This document shows positions 35,307 to 43,146 of a DNA stretch of 51,274 nucleotides, in pieces; position 1 is the stretch's first letter; every line of letters begins with the position of its first letter. The stretch spans positions 1 to 51,274 of the forward strand of contig JAEOTH010000178.1 of NCBI GenBank assembly GCA_016839915.1. Reading direction: 5' to 3'. The translations under genes were made by a program, and so were the position numbers. Under the pieces are notes generated by a model. It made no database searches. It worked only from the letters and a program-made list of their open reading frames with translations, and was not told the DNA's origin. This DNA is from Promethearchaeota archaeon. Lineage in GTDB: Archaea > Asgardarchaeota > Lokiarchaeia > Sigyniarchaeales > SOKP01.

Positions 35307-35909
35307 TTAGGGTTTGAACCACTCAAAAAAATAATAACTACACGTAAGAGGATTAGCAATTACAAATTTCTTTCTCACAGATGTCGCTAAACGACCAGCT
35401 CTGACCATATCAATGGCAGTAATTTCAGAATCATGCGGTAACACATGGACCATAAATAAAGAATGCTCTAAACCGGGACCAAGACGATAAACGACAAAAT
35501 CTGCCCCAAATTTTAATCCAGGTCTAGGAATATATCCTCGTTCCCTTAAATCTTTGTATATAATATATTTTTCTTCAAACTTATGATGAGTTTTTTTCGC
35601 TATCTCATGAAAGTTCTTTGGCTTTAGGAAATTATCTGCTTTTACATCGAAAATAGTTATTTCATCCTTTTCTAATAGAAAATACGCTTCAATTAATGAT
35701 AATTCGCTTGGCTTGGAGAAGTATTCTAATCTAGGTTTATGTATCCCCAATGGGGAGCCAAAAAAGCCTTTCTTAACATATAAATAAGAAGCATACAAAG
35801 GGTTGAAAACTATGACTCTATTATTAATAAACTTTGTAGGAATTTTCTCTGGAATATCTTTTTCACTCAGATCATCAAGCGAAATTTGAAGATTCTTTTC
35901 TTTACTCAT
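35307..35909 (-). CDS. endA: tRNA-splicing endonuclease EndA
   Basis: The 200-residue protein has the archaeal EndA C-terminal nuclease domain: YKDLRERGYIPRPGLKFGAD, then FVVYRLGPGLEHSLF and TSVRKKFVIA. The catalytic triad residues Tyr142, His150 and Lys181 (numbered from the TTG at 35912) are all present, with the 31-residue His-to-Lys spacing of Methanocaldococcus EndA. An N-terminal domain with VIVFNPLYASYLYVKKGFFG precedes it. The length fits the homotetrameric (alpha4) type; no second EndA-like gene is seen in this window. The enzyme cuts bulge-helix-bulge RNA in tRNA and rRNA precursors. It could process the putative introns at 17657-17688 and 44794-44823. ATG 35909 is preferred to TTG 35912. 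It is convergent with the peptide cluster. Confidence 0.93.
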   Translation of the reverse strand: MSKEKNLQISLDDLSEKDIPEKIPTKFINNRVIVFNPLYASYLYVKKGFFGSPLGIHKPRLEYFSKPSELSLIEAYFLLEKDEITIFDVKADNFLKPKNFHEIAKKTHHKFEEKYIIYKDLRERGYIPRPGLKFGADFVVYRLGPGLEHSLFMVHVLPHDSEITAIDMVRAGRLATSVRKKFVIANPLTCSYYFFEWFKP

Positions 35910-36081
35910 CAATTTAGATTTATTTAAAGTAATTTAATAAATCTATCAATTATTCAAAATCTTAGTTAAACAAAATATAATTAGATAGAAAATCTTGAAA
36001 AGTAAAAGAATAGTATGAAATTATAAATATTTCAATATTAATTATCTTAACAGTAGGATATTAAACATCAGTGATTCAAAA

Positions 36082-36969
36082 TTGGAAATTAGAAAAATTG
36101 GACAAGCGAGAAGATTTTATCCTCAAGATAAAGATAGCCTTTACAGTCTTATAGATTCTTGTTTTCTGGATGAGAATTTTGGACCTGGTGAAAAACCTAA
36201 AAGTTTAGACCAAGAATCGAGATCTATCGTAGGGGGAGTATCCCCACATGCGGGAATTTCAATTTCAGGTCCCTGTGCTGCAATTACATATTCTAACCTT
36301 TTTAAAGAGAAAATACCTGATACCATAATAATTTTGGGAACTGATCATATTGGATATAGAAAAATAGCACTTTTAAAAGAAGGAAAATGGAAAACACCTT
36401 TAGGGAGTATTAAAATTGATGATGAAATATCTAATGAAATAATAAATAATAGTAAGACGATAATTGCTGATGAGGCTGCTTTTACGGGACCCTTTCTTGA
36501 AGAACATAATATTGATGTGCAAATTCCTTTTATCCAATATTGCGGCGCAGAACATGATGTAAAGATTTTACCAATAAAAATTTCTACTAGAAGTTATGAC
36601 TTGTTAGACAAAATAACGAGTGATATAACCGCAGTATTAAAATCAACAGATAAAGATATTGTTATCGTTGCTTCTTCCGATATGAATCATGAAACTATAT
36701 ATAATTCAGGAGAAGGTTTAGAAAATTTCCGAGAAAAAGATAAATCCGTTATCGATGCTTTTGAAGAATTCAATCCTGAAAAAACATATAAAGCTGCAAC
36801 AAAACCAAATATACATGTGTGTGGCCCACAAACAATTACTTCATTAATGTTAATTAGTAAGAAAATGAATTCTAATAAGAGTAAAATTTTAAAATATTAT
36901 ACTAGTTATGATATAACTAAAAATATTGGTTGGTGTGTTGGATATATTTCAGGAATTTTTATTAAATAA
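36082..36969 (+). CDS. MEMO1-family protein (AmmeMemoRadiSam system protein B-like)
   Basis: The 295-residue protein shows the MEMO fold, related to class III extradiol dioxygenases. GQARRFYPQDKDSL opens the domain, GGVSPHAGISISGPCAAITY holds the first metal-type His, IILGTDHIG the second, LEEHNIDVQIPFIQY the third, and VASSDMNHE the fourth; YNSGEGLENF follows. In many genomes MEMO pairs with an AMMECR1 and a radical SAM gene; neither is next to it here, though a different radical SAM gene is 1.2 kb upstream. The biochemical role is unsettled. The start is a TTG at 36082 in an A-rich context. A coiled-coil gene follows 45 bases downstream. Confidence 0.87.
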   Translation: MEIRKIGQARRFYPQDKDSLYSLIDSCFLDENFGPGEKPKSLDQESRSIVGGVSPHAGISISGPCAAITYSNLFKEKIPDTIIILGTDHIGYRKIALLKEGKWKTPLGSIKIDDEISNEIINNSKTIIADEAAFTGPFLEEHNIDVQIPFIQYCGAEHDVKILPIKISTRSYDLLDKITSDITAVLKSTDKDIVIVASSDMNHETIYNSGEGLENFREKDKSVIDAFEEFNPEKTYKAATKPNIHVCGPQTITSLMLISKKMNSNKSKILKYYTSYDITKNIGWCVGYISGIFIK

Positions 36970-37014
36970 TAAAAAAAATTATATCAAATTATTATAAAAG
37001 AGGATATTATAAAA

Positions 37015-38106
37015 ATGCCAGAAGAAAATGAAAAAGTTGAAGATTTTATTAGCTTATGGAGAAAAAAAATGGAAACTGAAATCAATAAACCTAGTGCTAT
37101 CGGAGAAACTCTAGATAGAATCAAACAAGTAGAAAAAGATAATGAAGAACTAAGAAACAAAATCAAAGAAAATATAGAATTAATAAGTAAAACAGAAAAA
37201 ATTATTAGCAGTACTATAGAAGAAAATGAACGATTAAAAGAACAGTTAAAACAGGGGGGAATGAGCAGTGGAATAAATATGAGTGAGCTTCAGCAAAAAA
37301 ACTCTGATCTTAACGCCAAAATAATGAACCTAGAACAAAATTTCGCAGAAAAAGAAGCAGAATTAAGAGCAAAAAACATTGTAATAACTGAATTAAATAA
37401 TAAATTGGAAACAACTTCAACGTCAACTAAAATGGATTCAGGAGTCACTACAACTATAATTGAAGAATTAAAATCAAATTTGGTTAAAAATAAGAACCAT
37501 ATAGATGGTCTAGAAAAAAAGGTTAACGATTTAACTGAAGAAAATGAAGCTTTGAACCAACAATTAGTAGAAAAGATGAAAAAATTACCTATTGATTATG
37601 TAGTTCCTGTGGAACCACCAAAATCTTCGGTAATAAAACCTCAATCAACAAAACCTACAGCACAAACACTTGAAATATTATGCCAAGACCTTCAACAAGA
37701 TCTTAATAAGTATAAAAGAATAGTAGAAAAATTAAATAAAGATAAAGGTGATCTAGAACAAACGCTAGAAAGTGGGGGATATCAGTTAGAACCCGATGAA
37801 ATAAAAGAGCTTAAGAAAGAAAACGAGGAATTAAAGAATGATCTTTCACAAGTACAGGAGTCTTTAAAATTGAAACAAGGTGAAGCAGCTTTATCACCTC
37901 AATTTGAAGAAAAAATAAAAATTCTTAAAAGCCAATTAGAAGAAAAAGATAATTTGATTACAGAATTAAAAACTGTCCAAGAAATTCAACCAATAACCCA
38001 AAAAGGTCCAATGTCGGATTTAGTAGATGATTTGCAAAAAAAAATAAATAAGTTAAAGATAACAATAGAAGAAAAAAATAAAATTATCGAAGAATTATCA
38101 TCATAA
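37015..38106 (+). CDS. Long coiled-coil protein of unknown function
   Basis: The 363-residue protein is nearly all coiled coil (residues 30-190 and 215-363) with heptad runs such as LEQNFAEKEAELRAKNIVIT and KNEELKNDLSQ-like segments, interrupted by a short Pro/Ser-rich hinge at residues 190-215 (VVPVEPPKSSVIKPQ). No membrane segment, nuclease or ATPase motif was seen. Its stop codon directly abuts the ATG of the PfkB kinase gene, so the pair is coupled. The composition (Glu, Lys, Asn, Leu) resembles SMC-like or tethering coiled coils, but there is no head domain. Function is unknown. Confidence 0.75.
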   Translation: MPEENEKVEDFISLWRKKMETEINKPSAIGETLDRIKQVEKDNEELRNKIKENIELISKTEKIISSTIEENERLKEQLKQGGMSSGINMSELQQKNSDLNAKIMNLEQNFAEKEAELRAKNIVITELNNKLETTSTSTKMDSGVTTTIIEELKSNLVKNKNHIDGLEKKVNDLTEENEALNQQLVEKMKKLPIDYVVPVEPPKSSVIKPQSTKPTAQTLEILCQDLQQDLNKYKRIVEKLNKDKGDLEQTLESGGYQLEPDEIKELKKENEELKNDLSQVQESLKLKQGEAALSPQFEEKIKILKSQLEEKDNLITELKTVQEIQPITQKGPMSDLVDDLQKKINKLKITIEEKNKIIEELSS

Positions 38107-39081
38107 ATGAATAATAATCATCCCTCTATAATATTTACGGGTCACTTTGCTATCGATAATATTATCAGGTTTAAGCTAAAAAATAAAGAAACTCTGGGTG
38201 GAAGTGTCTCCTATTGTTCTTTATCATTAAGTACTTATACTCAAGATGTAGATATTGCTATTATTTCTCATATAGGCACACTAAACTTTAATAATTCTTT
38301 ATTAAATGAGATACAAACAAGAAATATTAATTTAGAAGGGATTAAATATACTCAAGTAAAAAATACAAATTTTGTGTTAGATTATTTTGATCATGCTAGA
38401 ACATTAACTTTAAAATCAAGAAGTCCCAATCTTGATTTTAATGATATACCTTCGAGGTATCTCAAAAACCCGCCTGATATTTTTGTATTAGTTCCATTAT
38501 GTAATGAAATTTCATATGAATACATATCTCAAATTTTAAAACAATGCCCTGAAACATATATTGGAATAGATCTACAAGGTTTTATTAGAAAAATAGATGA
38601 AAAAGGCAAAGTTACATATATATATGAGAAGGAAATCATCACTAATATTAGAAAAATTATCGATTTAATTGGAGACAGAATTATTCTTAAAGGTTCAGAG
38701 GAAGAAATGAATCTACTTGCAGGAGAATGTGATGATTTTGAAAAAATTATGATTGATTGCACTAAATATGAAAATAGGGGGATTTATATTATGACTATGG
38801 GAGAAAAAGGCTCAATGCTTACCAAAAAAGGAGAACGAATCCTTAAAATTCCGGCTTTTAAACCTAAAAAAATTGTAGATGAAACTGGTGCTGGTGATGT
38901 CTATTTTTCTATTTTCTTATACGAATTTATTCATTCAGATAAGTCATGGAATTCAATCGAGAAAGCGGCTTATTTAGCATCAGCAGCAGCTTCATTTCTT
39001 GTTGAAAAAAGAGGTCCTGATGGCTTTGAAACTAAAAAGGCAGTTTTAAAAAGAAAAAATAATCAGATATATATTAAATAA
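38107..39081 (+). CDS. PfkB/ribokinase-family carbohydrate kinase
   Basis: The 324-residue protein has PfkB features: the N-terminal FTGHFAIDNIIRFK, the GGSVSYCSLSLSTY glycine pair, and the C-terminal DETGAGDVYFSIFLYEF motif with the GAGD anion hole and catalytic Asp. Position two of the motif is Glu where Thr or Ser is more common, though DxTGAGD variants are known. These kinases phosphorylate sugars, nucleosides or inositol at a hydroxyl. Archaeal relatives include nucleoside and myo-inositol kinases; the substrate here cannot be assigned. The gene starts right after the coiled-coil gene and is followed after 26 bases by a YdjM-like membrane protein gene. Confidence 0.88.
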   Translation: MNNNHPSIIFTGHFAIDNIIRFKLKNKETLGGSVSYCSLSLSTYTQDVDIAIISHIGTLNFNNSLLNEIQTRNINLEGIKYTQVKNTNFVLDYFDHARTLTLKSRSPNLDFNDIPSRYLKNPPDIFVLVPLCNEISYEYISQILKQCPETYIGIDLQGFIRKIDEKGKVTYIYEKEIITNIRKIIDLIGDRIILKGSEEEMNLLAGECDDFEKIMIDCTKYENRGIYIMTMGEKGSMLTKKGERILKIPAFKPKKIVDETGAGDVYFSIFLYEFIHSDKSWNSIEKAAYLASAAASFLVEKRGPDGFETKKAVLKRKNNQIYIK

Positions 39082-39107
39082 TCATAAATTTAAAAAAAAT
39101 TAGTTTT

Positions 39108-39710
39108 ATGCATATTAATAGTCATTTTGCTGTTGGAGTTATTTTTGCTTCTGTTTTAAACTATTTTTTTAATTTGTCACTCTTCGAATTTGTACTAATT
39201 GTTTTTTTTTCCTTTATTTGTGATTTTGATGTTTTTTTTGCTAAGTATGCGAAGGATCATAATCACAGATTGCTAATTACTCATTCAATATTCCCAAGTA
39301 TAATCTTAATAATAATTGGATACATTTTGACCTGGCCAGCATTCATTCTCAGTGGGATCAGTTATTCTATCCATATATTTATTGATACTCTTGATTGGGG
39401 TACAAATCTATTATATTTTCAAAAAAAGCAAATTGGCTTTAAACTGTTAATTTCAAAAGAAGAATTTGAAGATTTACCGCAGTATTTAGCTAGATATAAA
39501 GTACCTGCCTCCTATTTTGATGAGAAATATTATAGTAATAAGATATGTTTAGGAATAGAAATAATCCTCTTTGTTTTAATGATGACTTTCATGTTAGGAT
39601 TTGCCTTAGAGTATATCTTTGTGATCCCATTTTATTTTATTGGTCTGTATTTTCATTTACAGCGTCATTTTAAACTTAAAAAAATTGAAAAAAATAACAA
39701 CTACCTTTAA
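39108..39710 (+). CDS. YdjM/DUF457-like membrane-bound metal-dependent hydrolase
   Basis: The 200-residue protein matches the YdjM-type membrane hydrolase family. It begins MHINSHFAVGVIF (first His pair), has FFSFICDFDVFF with acidic metal-binding residues after the second helix, and NHRLLITHSIFPS, the hallmark HRxxTHS. HIFIDTLDWG near residue 93 is the last metal motif. Four or five hydrophobic helices alternate with these motifs. Bacterial relatives are induced by DNA damage, but the reaction is unknown. Its position downstream of the PfkB gene on the same strand suggests cotranscription. Confidence 0.75.
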   Translation: MHINSHFAVGVIFASVLNYFFNLSLFEFVLIVFFSFICDFDVFFAKYAKDHNHRLLITHSIFPSIILIIIGYILTWPAFILSGISYSIHIFIDTLDWGTNLLYFQKKQIGFKLLISKEEFEDLPQYLARYKVPASYFDEKYYSNKICLGIEIILFVLMMTFMLGFALEYIFVIPFYFIGLYFHLQRHFKLKKIEKNNNYL

Positions 39711-39776
39711 TTCATTAGTAAAAAATTTATGAAAAGTATTAAATTAACTACCCTTATATAAAAAAGTGCGATAAAA

Positions 39777-40292
39777 ATGGATGAAAGTGAAAAAAAAATA
39801 TTTGAATGTGATTTAAATGATACTAATTTGTTCAATTGTATTCTGGAAGAAGTGGGTGAAGAAGATGTTAAAACAATATCCACATCTACTCCACTAGTAC
39901 AAGATAAGACATTTCTTAATTGTTTAAACGCTAGTTTAGTAAATTGTTTGAGAAATAATAAAGAAATATTAGATTTTCCCCGTGTTCAATTACAAATAAT
40001 AAAAAATGAAAGTGGCGATTGGTTAATTAACCAAATCAATATTATCGTTGATAAACAATTTAATGATGACTTATTATATGAAAGAATCAATCAATGCCTA
40101 AAATTTGTTAACCGAGCATGCAGAATCGATGATTCTATACAATTTTCTGTTATTCAATCAGAATTTAAGGAAGACCTGAAATATTATAAAGTAAAGTTAA
40201 CTGAAATTGATCAGTTATTTAAACAAATTAGAGATGATAAATCTAAAAAAGAAAAATTGTTTTCAATATTTAGGAATGTTGCTTATCAATAA
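39777..40292 (+). CDS. Diverged OsmC-like protein (first of three)
   Basis: The 171-residue protein resembles the two following OsmC-like proteins in order of elements. It has an N-terminal beta part with FECDLNDTNLFNCI, the helix LNCLNASLVNCLRNN (matching LGCLSASFIFCLKK), and a central strand IIKNESGDWLINQINIIVD. A second Cys lies in VNRACRIDDSIQF (matching EQYCIVTQSV). The GPNPSRMLALG motif of the others is absent, and there is a 30-residue helical tail. OsmC proteins reduce organic peroxides with two cysteines, one in each helix; both are present. It starts the tandem group with the 40311 and 40823 genes. Confidence 0.6.
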   Translation: MDESEKKIFECDLNDTNLFNCILEEVGEEDVKTISTSTPLVQDKTFLNCLNASLVNCLRNNKEILDFPRVQLQIIKNESGDWLINQINIIVDKQFNDDLLYERINQCLKFVNRACRIDDSIQFSVIQSEFKEDLKYYKVKLTEIDQLFKQIRDDKSKKEKLFSIFRNVAYQ

Positions 40293-40310
40293 ACAGAAAA
40301 AATTATATTG

Positions 40311-40787
40311 GTGAAAATTATTTCAAATGAAATGAAAACCAAAGTTGGAATAAAACTAGATGAGTTCGAATCACAAATGATCTTTAAGTGCGATTTAGGT
40401 AATATGAAAGTTAAAGATTGTTATATTGATGAGGAACATCATGAAGAAGTCGATATGTTAGGACCAAATCCTTCAAGAATGCTTGCTTTAGGCGTATTAG
40501 GATGTTTAAGCGCTAGTTTCATTTTTTGTTTAAAAAAAAAAAACCTCAATGTTGATGATTTTAAAGGTGAAGCAGAGGTTACTATTGCCAGAAATGAAAA
40601 AGGTTTTTTAAGAATTAAAAAAATTGATGTTGACATTGAACCAAGTATCGAAGATCCTGATACTCTTAAACGAGCAAGGCAATGCTTGAAAGGAACGAAA
40701 GATGGATTTAGTTTTTTTGAACAATACTGTATAGTAACCCAATCTGTAAGATCTGGAATACAAGTAAATGTTAATATTGACATATAG
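40311..40787 (+). CDS. OsmC-family protein (second of three)
   Basis: The protein has about 158 residues. FKCDLGNMKVKDCYIDEEHH is the beta-hairpin start, then GPNPSRMLALGVLGCLSASF (family motif, Cys1), a central sheet with FLRIKKIDVDIEP, and FFEQYCIVTQSVRSGIQVNV carrying the second Cys. These two Cys match the peroxidatic and resolving pair of OsmC/Ohr. GTG at 40311 is preferred to TTG at 40308. It is closely related to the 40823 gene (same motifs). The usual partner is a lipoyl or thiol reductant; none is nearby. Confidence 0.85.
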   Translation: MKIISNEMKTKVGIKLDEFESQMIFKCDLGNMKVKDCYIDEEHHEEVDMLGPNPSRMLALGVLGCLSASFIFCLKKKNLNVDDFKGEAEVTIARNEKGFLRIKKIDVDIEPSIEDPDTLKRARQCLKGTKDGFSFFEQYCIVTQSVRSGIQVNVNIDI

Positions 40788-40822
40788 TTCAAATTTCTTT
40801 TTATAAATCGTGGTGATTTAGT

Positions 40823-41260
40823 ATGCCAAATGAATCAATTTCTGAAGTAGGGATAAATTCAGAGGAAGAAATGATATTTAGATGTAATCTCGGACAAATA
40901 AGAATGAATGATCTATTTATAGACGAACAACACAGAAAACCTACTGATAAGATAGGACCCAATCCATCAAAGTTACTAGCATTATCTGTTCTGGGGTGTT
41001 TAGCTGCTAGTTTCACATTTTGTCTGCAAAAAAGAAATTTTTCATTATCTAATATCGAAGGAAAAGCAGTTATAACTAGTATTAGAAATGATAAAGGATT
41101 TTGGAGGCTTAAGAAAATAGATATAAAATTAATTCCAAAGATTGATAATCCTAAAATTCGTAAAGGAGCAGATCAATGTCGGAAATTTTTCGAACAATTC
41201 TGTATTATCTCAGAATCTGTAAGAGAAGGAATTGAAATAAATGTTAATCTAGACTACTAA
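40823..41260 (+). CDS. OsmC-family protein (third of three)
   Basis: The 145-residue protein parallels the previous gene, with FRCNLGQIRMNDLFIDEQHR, GPNPSKLLALSVLGCLAASF, FWRLKKIDIKLIPKID and FFEQFCIISESVREGIEINV. Both active-site cysteines are kept. It is shorter by about 15 residues, mainly in the loop before the second Cys helix. The start ATG follows a GGTGA motif by five bases. The three tandem copies were probably produced by duplication and the first has drifted most. Separate specificities or a mixed oligomer are possible; the sequence does not tell. Confidence 0.85.
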   Translation: MPNESISEVGINSEEEMIFRCNLGQIRMNDLFIDEQHRKPTDKIGPNPSKLLALSVLGCLAASFTFCLQKRNFSLSNIEGKAVITSIRNDKGFWRLKKIDIKLIPKIDNPKIRKGADQCRKFFEQFCIISESVREGIEINVNLDY

Positions 41261-41273
41261 TTCTCTCTTGAAA

Positions 41274-42272
41274 TTAATCTGTAATACCATCTTCGGTAAT
41301 AGAAAATACAGTATCACTTTCAGGAATATGAGGTGCGTCCACAACTTTAGCGACTCTTTGTTCTCCTTTTCCTTTTCTCAGAAAAATTCTAATCGTGGCA
41401 CCATGTGCGACCACATGTCCACCTGTATGAATTAAAGGATTCCCATAAAATACATCTGGTCTGGCAGATACTTGATTTGTAAAAACAACAGCTAATTCAT
41501 CATAAGTTTCAGTTAATCTTAATAAATCGTGAATGTGTGTATTTATGGTTTGTTGGCGATTTGCTAAAGTCCCTCTTCCGACATATTCACTCCTAAAGTG
41601 TCCTATAAGCGAATCTACTATAATTAACTTTATATTTTTTTCATTTATAATTTTTGGGGCTTGCTTAATTAATAAGATTTGATGATCGCTATTATAAGCC
41701 CTTCCAACAGTTATATTTTGTAAAACTAAATTATGATCTAAATCTTTCGCTATTGCCATTTGAATTAATCTTTCGGGTCTAAAAGTCCCTTCCGTATCAA
41801 TATATAATGCTCCACCTTCTAATCCTCCACTTTCATACAATAATTGTACATTAACACATAATTGATGTGCTAATTGCGTTTTTCCTGTTCTATATTCCCC
41901 AAAAAGTTCTGTTACCGAACCAGGTTCAAAACCCCCTAGCAATAAATCATCTAAATTCTTGCTACCTGTAGTTAATTTATTTATTGTCTTTCTCTTTTCC
42001 CAAATCTTGTCTGCTGATTTGAATCCCATTTTTTCAATGTCTTGAGCAGCCTTAATTATCTTCTCCGCAGTTTTTTCACCTATGCCTGCTTCATCCATTA
42101 ATTTATTCAATGGATACAATGCAAGAATTCTAATGGATAATATTCCAGCATCTTTCAACTTCTTTACTGTTGCATCTCCCACTCCTGGTAAATCATTTAA
42201 ACTATAAGTTGATTCTGAATTTTGATCTTCATTACTAATAGAGTCTTCAGCTATTTCTTTTTTTTTTGCCAT
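41274..42272 (-). CDS. radA: DNA repair and recombination protein RadA
   Basis: The 332-residue protein is the archaeal RecA/Rad51 homologue. The N-terminal helix-hairpin-helix domain has LNDLPGVGDATVKKLKDAGI and GIGEKTAEKIIKAAQ. The ATPase core has Walker A GEYRTGKTQ near residue 125, Walker B LIIVDSLIGHF, the L1-region residues REYVGRGTLANRQQ-like (here SEYVGRGTLANRQQ), and VVFTNQVSARPD before L2. All elements are normal, so it should be a functional strand-exchange protein. It is the best single indicator that the window is archaeal. It is convergent with the OsmC genes. Confidence 0.97.
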   Translation of the reverse strand: MAKKKEIAEDSISNEDQNSESTYSLNDLPGVGDATVKKLKDAGILSIRILALYPLNKLMDEAGIGEKTAEKIIKAAQDIEKMGFKSADKIWEKRKTINKLTTGSKNLDDLLLGGFEPGSVTELFGEYRTGKTQLAHQLCVNVQLLYESGGLEGGALYIDTEGTFRPERLIQMAIAKDLDHNLVLQNITVGRAYNSDHQILLIKQAPKIINEKNIKLIIVDSLIGHFRSEYVGRGTLANRQQTINTHIHDLLRLTETYDELAVVFTNQVSARPDVFYGNPLIHTGGHVVAHGATIRIFLRKGKGEQRVAKVVDAPHIPESDTVFSITEDGITD

Positions 42273-42390
42273 TATATGATATTAAGTGTAATCTTTTATT
42301 TGAATTCCAGTTAAATTTGATATTTAATCATGAAATATATATAAAAATTATAATAAAAATTAATAGAAGAATAAAAATATTTGAGCTTAT

Positions 42391-43047
42391 TTATGTTGTT
42401 TCTTTACCACTTCTAGTTATTAGTAACATAATGATGAATAAAATCACTGAGAATAAAAAAGTCAACACCGCTATTGCTTCAGGAATCCAAATATAACTTA
42501 AATACAGAAAAGGGATAATAAATATAGCGACAAAGATAATAACAATAGGTAGTGGAACCTCCTCATCTTTGACATCTAAAATTAGAGGAACAATTATTAA
42601 AGATATCAAGATTGTAGCAAGAACTTTGAAGCCTAAAGCAATTGATGCTTCTGCTAAATGTATATTCGGTAGCCAGAAAAACCAAAATTTTTGTATAGGG
42701 AGTACTTGTAAAGCAGGATTACTCTCTGGGATAATTGCACTAATAATTAATTGTATCAATACTCCAAGAGCGAAGTACAATAGTATTTCATTTATTTCTT
42801 TATCCTTTTTGCGTTGTACACTAATTGTATCGCGTAAAATTGTAGCAATCCATAATAAGAAAAGGATGATATAAGCAAAAACAGGATCCCCTCCCATACC
42901 CCAATAATAATTGACTGGTACAACAGCAACGATATAGGCTAAATAGCCGTATTTCTCATTCCTTCCAAATAGATCAAATACTAGAAAAATCCCAAAAATA
43001 ATACATAAAGTTACTAAAATTATAATAGCACTAATGTCAAATGCCAT
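42391..43047 (-). CDS. Integral membrane protein of unknown function
   Basis: The 218-residue protein has about six hydrophobic helices: an N-terminal one (AFDISAIIILVTLCIIFGIF), then VAVVPVNYYWG, a helix containing AYIILFLLWIATIL, the charged loop SVQRKKDKEINE, three more helices, and a short tail. Between helices four and five lies a loop with FWFFWLPNIHLAEA. I do not recognise the family; no transporter or enzyme motif could be found. It is 118 bases upstream of radA and transcribed in the same direction. Confidence 0.65.
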   Translation of the reverse strand: MAFDISAIIILVTLCIIFGIFLVFDLFGRNEKYGYLAYIVAVVPVNYYWGMGGDPVFAYIILFLLWIATILRDTISVQRKKDKEINEILLYFALGVLIQLIISAIIPESNPALQVLPIQKFWFFWLPNIHLAEASIALGFKVLATILISLIIVPLILDVKDEEVPLPIVIIFVAIFIIPFLYLSYIWIPEAIAVLTFLFSVILFIIMLLITRSGKETT

Positions 43048-43146
43048 GATTATATCAACTTTTTTTGGTTCGTTATTTTTTTGTTATTATATAATTAATT
43101 CTATTTATTTTAAACTTTAATTACATATTAGACAATAAACTTACTT

